Of a DNA stretch of 64,000 bases, positions 60,628-64,000 are shown one piece after another. The stretch lies in the NCBI RefSeq assembly GCF_017303375.1, contig NZ_JAFKOH010000009.1, forward strand, positions 1 to 64,000. The letters are read 5' to 3'. Every line of letters starts with the position of its first letter. The stretch's first letter is position 1. Under the pieces are notes generated by a model, which saw nothing but the letters and a program-made list of their open reading frames with translations, made no database searches and had not been told where the DNA came from. Made by a program: the position numbers and the translations under genes. This DNA comes from Bacillus sp. NTK074B (GTDB lineage Bacteria; Bacillota; Bacilli; Bacillales; Bacillaceae_B).

Positions 60628-62101
60628 CTTATTGATACTACCGATTCTAATCCCGTTATTCACGGCGATTATCTTAATGTTTATAAGCAAATACGTGAAA
60701 GTGCAACGAGGGGTTTCAGTCCTATCTACCCTGCTTACCGTCGTAACATCCCTGATTTTAATCAACACAGTACACCAGGAAGGAATCCAGACGGTTAACT
60801 TGGGGAGCTGGGCCGCTCCCTTCGGAATCACCCTTGTTTCGGATATGCTTTCGGCATTACTCGTGACGACGACAAGCATCATTACGTTTGTTGTACTGCT
60901 CTATTCGTTTAAGTCAATCGGAATTGAACGGGAAAGGTTCTACTACTACCCCGTCGTTCAATTCCTGCTCGTTGGCGTGAACGGGGCCTTCACCACTGGG
61001 GATATCTTCAACCTTTTCGTGTTTTTCGAAGTGATGCTGATGAGTTCCTACGTGCTATTGGTTCTGGGAGGAACGAAGGCGCAGCTGCGTGAAGGAATCA
61101 AATACATTCTCGTCAATGTCATTTCTTCCGCACTGTTCGTCATTACCGTTGCATACCTGTATTCCGTTGTGGGAACGCTCAACATGGCGGATATTTCAAG
61201 AAAGATAGCCCAGGTGGATCAGCCGGGGATCCTGACGGCCATCGCCATCCTGTTCCTATTGGTCTTTGGTCTTAAGGGCGCGATCTTCCCCCTATACTTT
61301 TGGCTGCCAGGCTCTTATTATGCGCCACCGACACCGGTTTTGGCGTTATTCGGAGCTCTGCTTACGAAGGTCGGGGTCTATTCGATTCTAAGGACGTATA
61401 CCTTATTTTTCTATCATGATACCGGATTTACCCATGAGATCCTCGCGATGCTTGCCATCCTGACCATGATCATGGGATGCATCGGCGCCATAGCCTATTG
61501 GGATGTCAAGAAGATCATCATCTATAACATCATCATTGCAGTCGGGGTGATCTTGTTCGGCGTATCGACCATGAATCCTGAAGCGTTAGAAGGTGCCCTG
61601 TATTATCTTGTGCACGATATGATCATTAAAGCCGCTTTATTCCTACTCGTTGGTGTTATGATGGCCATCACCGGCACGGCCAACCTAAAGAAAATGGGCG
61701 GGTTGATAAAGGACTACCCTTGGCTCGGTTGGACGTTTCTCGTCGCGGCATTCTCCCTTGCCGGAATCCCTCCTTTAAGTGGATTTATCGGCAAATTCTT
61801 AATTGTACGGGGAAGTTTTGCAGCAGAAGCCTATTTAGGGGCAGGAATTGTTCTTGCTTCCAGTCTGTTGGTACTCTATTCAGTCATTAAGATCTTCCTA
61901 AACGGCATATGGGGAACACCGAAGGAATACAAGGGTATATCAAAAGGAGATGCGCGTTATCTGTGGATGACTTCAGCCATACTCGTTGTGCTGGCAGTAT
62001 GCTACGGCCTTGGAGCCGAAGCGATGCGCCCTCTCTTTTCACAGGCAACCGAAGTACTGGTGAATCCGGAACTCTATATAGACGCAGTGTTAAAGGAGTA
62101 A
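60620..62101 (+). CDS. mrpD: Na+/H+ antiporter subunit D
   Basis: A 493-aa NuoM/N-like proton channel subunit. [21 protein letters not shown] carries the conserved Glu (about residue 137) and [39 protein letters not shown] the conserved lysines. About 14 helices. GAGAGGTAACGAAGGAA precedes the ATG, which lies inside mrpC. Confidence 0.97.
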   Translation: MTNLLILPILIPLFTAIILMFISKYVKVQRGVSVLSTLLTVVTSLILINTVHQEGIQTVNLGSWAAPFGITLVSDMLSALLVTTTSIITFVVLLYSFKSIGIERERFYYYPVVQFLLVGVNGAFTTGDIFNLFVFFEVMLMSSYVLLVLGGTKAQLREGIKYILVNVISSALFVITVAYLYSVVGTLNMADISRKIAQVDQPGILTAIAILFLLVFGLKGAIFPLYFWLPGSYYAPPTPVLALFGALLTKVGVYSILRTYTLFFYHDTGFTHEILAMLAILTMIMGCIGAIAYWDVKKIIIYNIIIAVGVILFGVSTMNPEALEGALYYLVHDMIIKAALFLLVGVMMAITGTANLKKMGGLIKDYPWLGWTFLVAAFSLAGIPPLSGFIGKFLIVRGSFAAEAYLGAGIVLASSLLVLYSVIKIFLNGIWGTPKEYKGISKGDARYLWMTSAILVVLAVCYGLGAEAMRPLFSQATEVLVNPELYIDAVLKE

Positions 62102-62107
62102 TGTAGA

Positions 62108-62584
62108 ATGGCATTTCAAATATTATTAAACTTTTTCCTGGCCTTTGTCTGGATGTTTCTCTCGGTATCCTTTACTTCTCAGTCATTCATCATTGGCTTT
62201 TTACTAGGATTGCTTGTTATCTTTGCATTCAGAAGATTTTTCAGTTCCCGGTTTTATTTATTGCGGGTGGCTGCCGTGATCAGCTTATTCTTTTTATTTA
62301 TGAAAGAGCTGATCCTTGCCAACATCGCTGTATTAAAAACCATTCTGCGGCCGAAGCTGGATTTCCAACCGGGGATTTTCGCTTTACCGACCGAATTAGA
62401 GACCAATTGGGAAATTACGCTCTTAGCAAATCTTATTACACTGACACCGGGAACACTCGTTATGGATGTTTCGTATGACAATAAGATTCTTTATGTTCAT
62501 GCCATTGATATTCCGGATGTAGATGAAGCCATCAATGAGATTAAAGGTTCCTTTGAGAAAGCCATCATGGAGGTGAGCCGCTAA
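62108..62584 (+). CDS. mrpE: Na+/H+ antiporter subunit E
   Basis: A 158-aa subunit with helices in the first 75 residues and a soluble C-terminal part (ITLTPGTLVMDVSYDNKILYVHAIDIPD, the MnhE signature). AAAGGAGTAATGTAG precedes the start, 6 bp after mrpD. Overlaps mrpF by 1 bp. Confidence 0.95.
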   Translation: MAFQILLNFFLAFVWMFLSVSFTSQSFIIGFLLGLLVIFAFRRFFSSRFYLLRVAAVISLFFLFMKELILANIAVLKTILRPKLDFQPGIFALPTELETNWEITLLANLITLTPGTLVMDVSYDNKILYVHAIDIPDVDEAINEIKGSFEKAIMEVSR

Positions 62585-62868
62585 TGTTACACATTATTTT
62601 TCAAATTACGTTGCTATGCGTCTCCCTGTCCATGCTGGGCCTGGTTTACAGAGTGGTAAAAGGTCCTACGACGCCGGACCGGGTCGTGGCACTGGACGCA
62701 ATCGGAATTAACCTGATTGCCATCATTGCCCTTGTGTCCATGATGCTGGATACGTACGCATTTCTCGAAGTCATCCTGCTTCTCGGGATCCTTGCTTTCC
62801 TCGGGACCGTTGCCTTTTCAAAGTTCTTAGAGAAAGGGGAGATCATCGAACGTGAGCGAGATCATTAG
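62584..62868 (+). CDS. mrpF: Na+/H+ antiporter subunit F
   Basis: A 94-aa three-helix subunit; YRVVKGPTTPDRVVALDAIGINLIAIIAL is the MnhF signature. Starts at TAATG with mrpE, GGAGGTGAG upstream, and overlaps mrpG by 17 bp. Confidence 0.95.
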   Translation: MLHIIFQITLLCVSLSMLGLVYRVVKGPTTPDRVVALDAIGINLIAIIALVSMMLDTYAFLEVILLLGILAFLGTVAFSKFLEKGEIIERERDH

Positions 62869-63217
62869 ATTTCTAATCGGATTTTTCTTAGTCATTGGAG
62901 GGTTTCTGAGCCTGGTCACAGCTTTCGGCTTATTGAGACTTCCCGATGTATATACGCGGAACCATGCTGCTTCAAAAAGTGCGACGCTTGGGGTCATGTC
63001 GATTTTGCTCGCGACTTTCCTTTATTTTTATCTGGAGCACGGACATTTCAATTCACGACTGATTCTTGCGATTGTATTCATCTTTGTCACAGCACCTGTC
63101 GCCGGACACCTCATTTCAAGAGCTGCCTACAACTCGGGCGTAAAGCTTTGGGATAAAAGTGTACGGGATGACCTAAAGGATAAAGAGCATTACGAACGTC
63201 AGAACAGTTCATCATAA
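62852..63217 (+). CDS. mrpG: Na+/H+ antiporter subunit G
   Basis: A 121-aa subunit with three helices; FGLLRLPDVYTRNHAASKSATLGV is the MnhG signature. Starts with GTG inside mrpF after AAAGGGGAG. Last gene of the complete mrpABCDEFG operon; a strong terminator follows. Confidence 0.95.
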   Translation: MSEIIRFLIGFFLVIGGFLSLVTAFGLLRLPDVYTRNHAASKSATLGVMSILLATFLYFYLEHGHFNSRLILAIVFIFVTAPVAGHLISRAAYNSGVKLWDKSVRDDLKDKEHYERQNSSS

Positions 63218-63224
63218 ACAACCT

Positions 63225-63268
63225 AAAAAAGGCTTGTCCCAATTTACATTAGGGGCAAGCCTTTTTAA
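63225..63268. terminator. bidirectional terminator mrp / ydaT-like
   Basis: AAAAAGGCTTGTCCC pairs with GGGGCAAGCCTTTTT around AATTTACATTA (one G-U). Confidence 0.9.
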
Positions 63269-63273
63269 ATTAC

Positions 63274-63642
63274 CTATCGCTGGTACAAGTGGTCTTCCAC
63301 ACTTCCAGCCTGCTTATGCACGACCAGTGTACCGGAGTGATCCGTCACATAGTCCTTGGCCTTTGAAAGGAGCTTTTCCTTCGTATCCTCGACCAGGATG
63401 GCCCTCTTGCCGTCTGCCTTTTTTAGCTGCCAGCCTTCGTCATGGGGAGTGATATGATATTCAGTCTTTTCACTTGAGCTTCCCTCTTCCGATTTATGGG
63501 CTTGATCAGTGGCAATAGCAATCGCCCGTCCCTCTTCATATCCCTCATCCAGAAGGGCATTGGCGATTTCTATCGCTTTATTCCGTACACCCACAGGCAG
63601 GTTCTTCAGTGAATCAGGGTAATCCTTTTTAGTCCAACTCAT
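63274..63642 (-). CDS. ydaT: DUF2188 protein, YdaT-like
   Basis: A 122-aa soluble protein. N-terminal half KDYPDSLKNLPVGVRNKAIEIANALLDEGYEEGRAIAIAT resembles B. subtilis YdaT (general stress); the C-terminal half (YHITPHDEGWQLKKADG...LVVHKQAGSVEDHLY) is a DUF2188 domain. The ATG at 63642 follows AGGAGG; the open frame extends upstream to 63687. Function unknown. Confidence 0.82.
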   Translation of the reverse strand: MSWTKKDYPDSLKNLPVGVRNKAIEIANALLDEGYEEGRAIAIATDQAHKSEEGSSSEKTEYHITPHDEGWQLKKADGKRAILVEDTKEKLLSKAKDYVTDHSGTLVVHKQAGSVEDHLYQR

Positions 63643-63714
63643 TGGGTATTGGCCTCCTAATTGTTTGATTAGTAGTTGATTTCCCAATTTTTCACTGTTT
63701 AAACCTTACCTGGA

Positions 63715-64000
63715 CTATCGTTTCGGAACGACTGCCATTGTGCATCGTGATACACAGATTAATTGATCTTCCTCATCTGTGATCTTAATATCCCAAACCA
63801 TGGTTGTTCTTCCTTGATGCATGACGGTCCCAGTCGCAGTGACGATTCCTTCACGTTTTGCTTTAATATGGTTCGCATTGATTTCAAGGCCGAAGCAAAT
63901 CTCTTTATCAAGGTCGATCAATTGTACCGCTCCAACACTTGCTACCGTTTCCGCAAGGGCAACAGAAGCCCCGCCGTGAAGAAAACCGAACGGCTGCCTC
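63715..64000 (-). CDS. yuxO: hotdog-fold thioesterase YuxO-like, 5' end outside window
   Basis: C-terminal part of a PaaI/YuxO-type acyl-CoA thioesterase: GFLHGGASVALAETVASVGA with the catalytic region is read from the edge at 64000, then LEINANHIKAKREGIVTATG and CTMAVVPKR at the end. The reading frame is open to the window border, so the start lies beyond it. The neighbour of mrp in B. subtilis is yuxO, proposed to act in menaquinone synthesis or as a competence-linked hydrolase. An internal TTG at 63921 is not the start. Confidence 0.88.
   Translation of the reverse strand, partial: RQPFGFLHGGASVALAETVASVGAVQLIDLDKEICFGLEINANHIKAKREGIVTATGTVMHQGRTTMVWDIKITDEEDQLICVSRCTMAVVPKR

Noticed and set aside
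63715-63921. Complete 68-aa gene at the right edge
   Set aside because: The frame is open to the border with thioesterase sequence upstream, so it is a truncated larger gene.

Overview
The window looks like chromosomal DNA of a low-to-moderate-GC Gram-positive Bacillaceae (Bacillus sensu lato; possibly a marine relative such as Rossellomorea, which is inference only). Reasons: AGGAGG-type ribosome sites with ATG/GTG/TTG starts, sigma-A promoters, CcpA (cre) sites, LtaS, and long synteny with the B. subtilis yugO-yugN-pgi-yugJ-yuzA-yugI-alaTR-yugF-patB-kapB-kapD-yuxJ-pbpD-yufK-mrpABCDEFG-yuxO segment (gene order recalled, not aligned). No phage, insertion sequence, CRISPR array or defence island was seen.

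Layout. 1-270: leader and tandem promoters of what is probably an rRNA operon reading leftward out of the window. 0.3-2.8 kb: small membrane protein, GNAT, EamA exporter, MgtC-like protein. 2.9-6.5 kb: fructose operon fruR-fruK-fruA with a perfect cre in its promoter. 6.8-8.8 kb: ltaS. 9.2-11.1 kb: two OppB/OppC-type permeases without partners. 11.2-12.0 kb: HAD phosphatase. 12.1-17.0 kb: sucrose module sacT, then sacP-scrK-sacA behind a RAT antiterminator/terminator, with a promoter and near-cre. 17.1-22.4 kb: UPF0309 SIS protein and the GlcNAc regulon nagR, nagP (frameshifted), nagA-nagB, whose three promoters each carry a TATAGACA operator-like site over the -35. 22.4-28.0 kb: ArsB-type permease, tRNA-Ala(GGC), VWA lipoprotein, FMN hydroxyacid oxidase, GNAT.

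28-33 kb: yugO, yugN, pgi, yugJ, yuzA and a MITE-like Bacillaceae intergenic repeat. 33-41 kb: amino-acid and aldehyde catabolism: an aldehyde dehydrogenase, glutamate dehydrogenase, rocD divergent from a RocR-like regulator, and a second aldehyde dehydrogenase with DUF779. Arginine/ornithine catabolism fits rocD (ornithine to glutamate semialdehyde) plus glutamate dehydrogenase (glutamate to 2-oxoglutarate). 41-50 kb: MEDS protein, yugI, membrane protein, NSS symporter, XRE regulator, alaR-alaT, yugF, patB, SOD-like lipoprotein. 50-57 kb: cyclophilin lipoprotein, kapB, kapD, yuxJ, pbpD, yufK. 57-63 kb: the complete Mrp Na+/H+ antiporter operon, then a ydaT-like gene and a truncated yuxO.

Most notable: the RocR-like bacterial enhancer-binding protein has a complete Walker A but has lost the sigma-54-contacting GAFTGA loop, next to two equally sized candidate activator sites before rocD; nagP carries a one-base frameshift; three dispersed long hairpins share a GGGACGGACCT core; and kapB is present without kinB beside it. 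No clearly new multi-gene system was found; most of the window is core metabolism.
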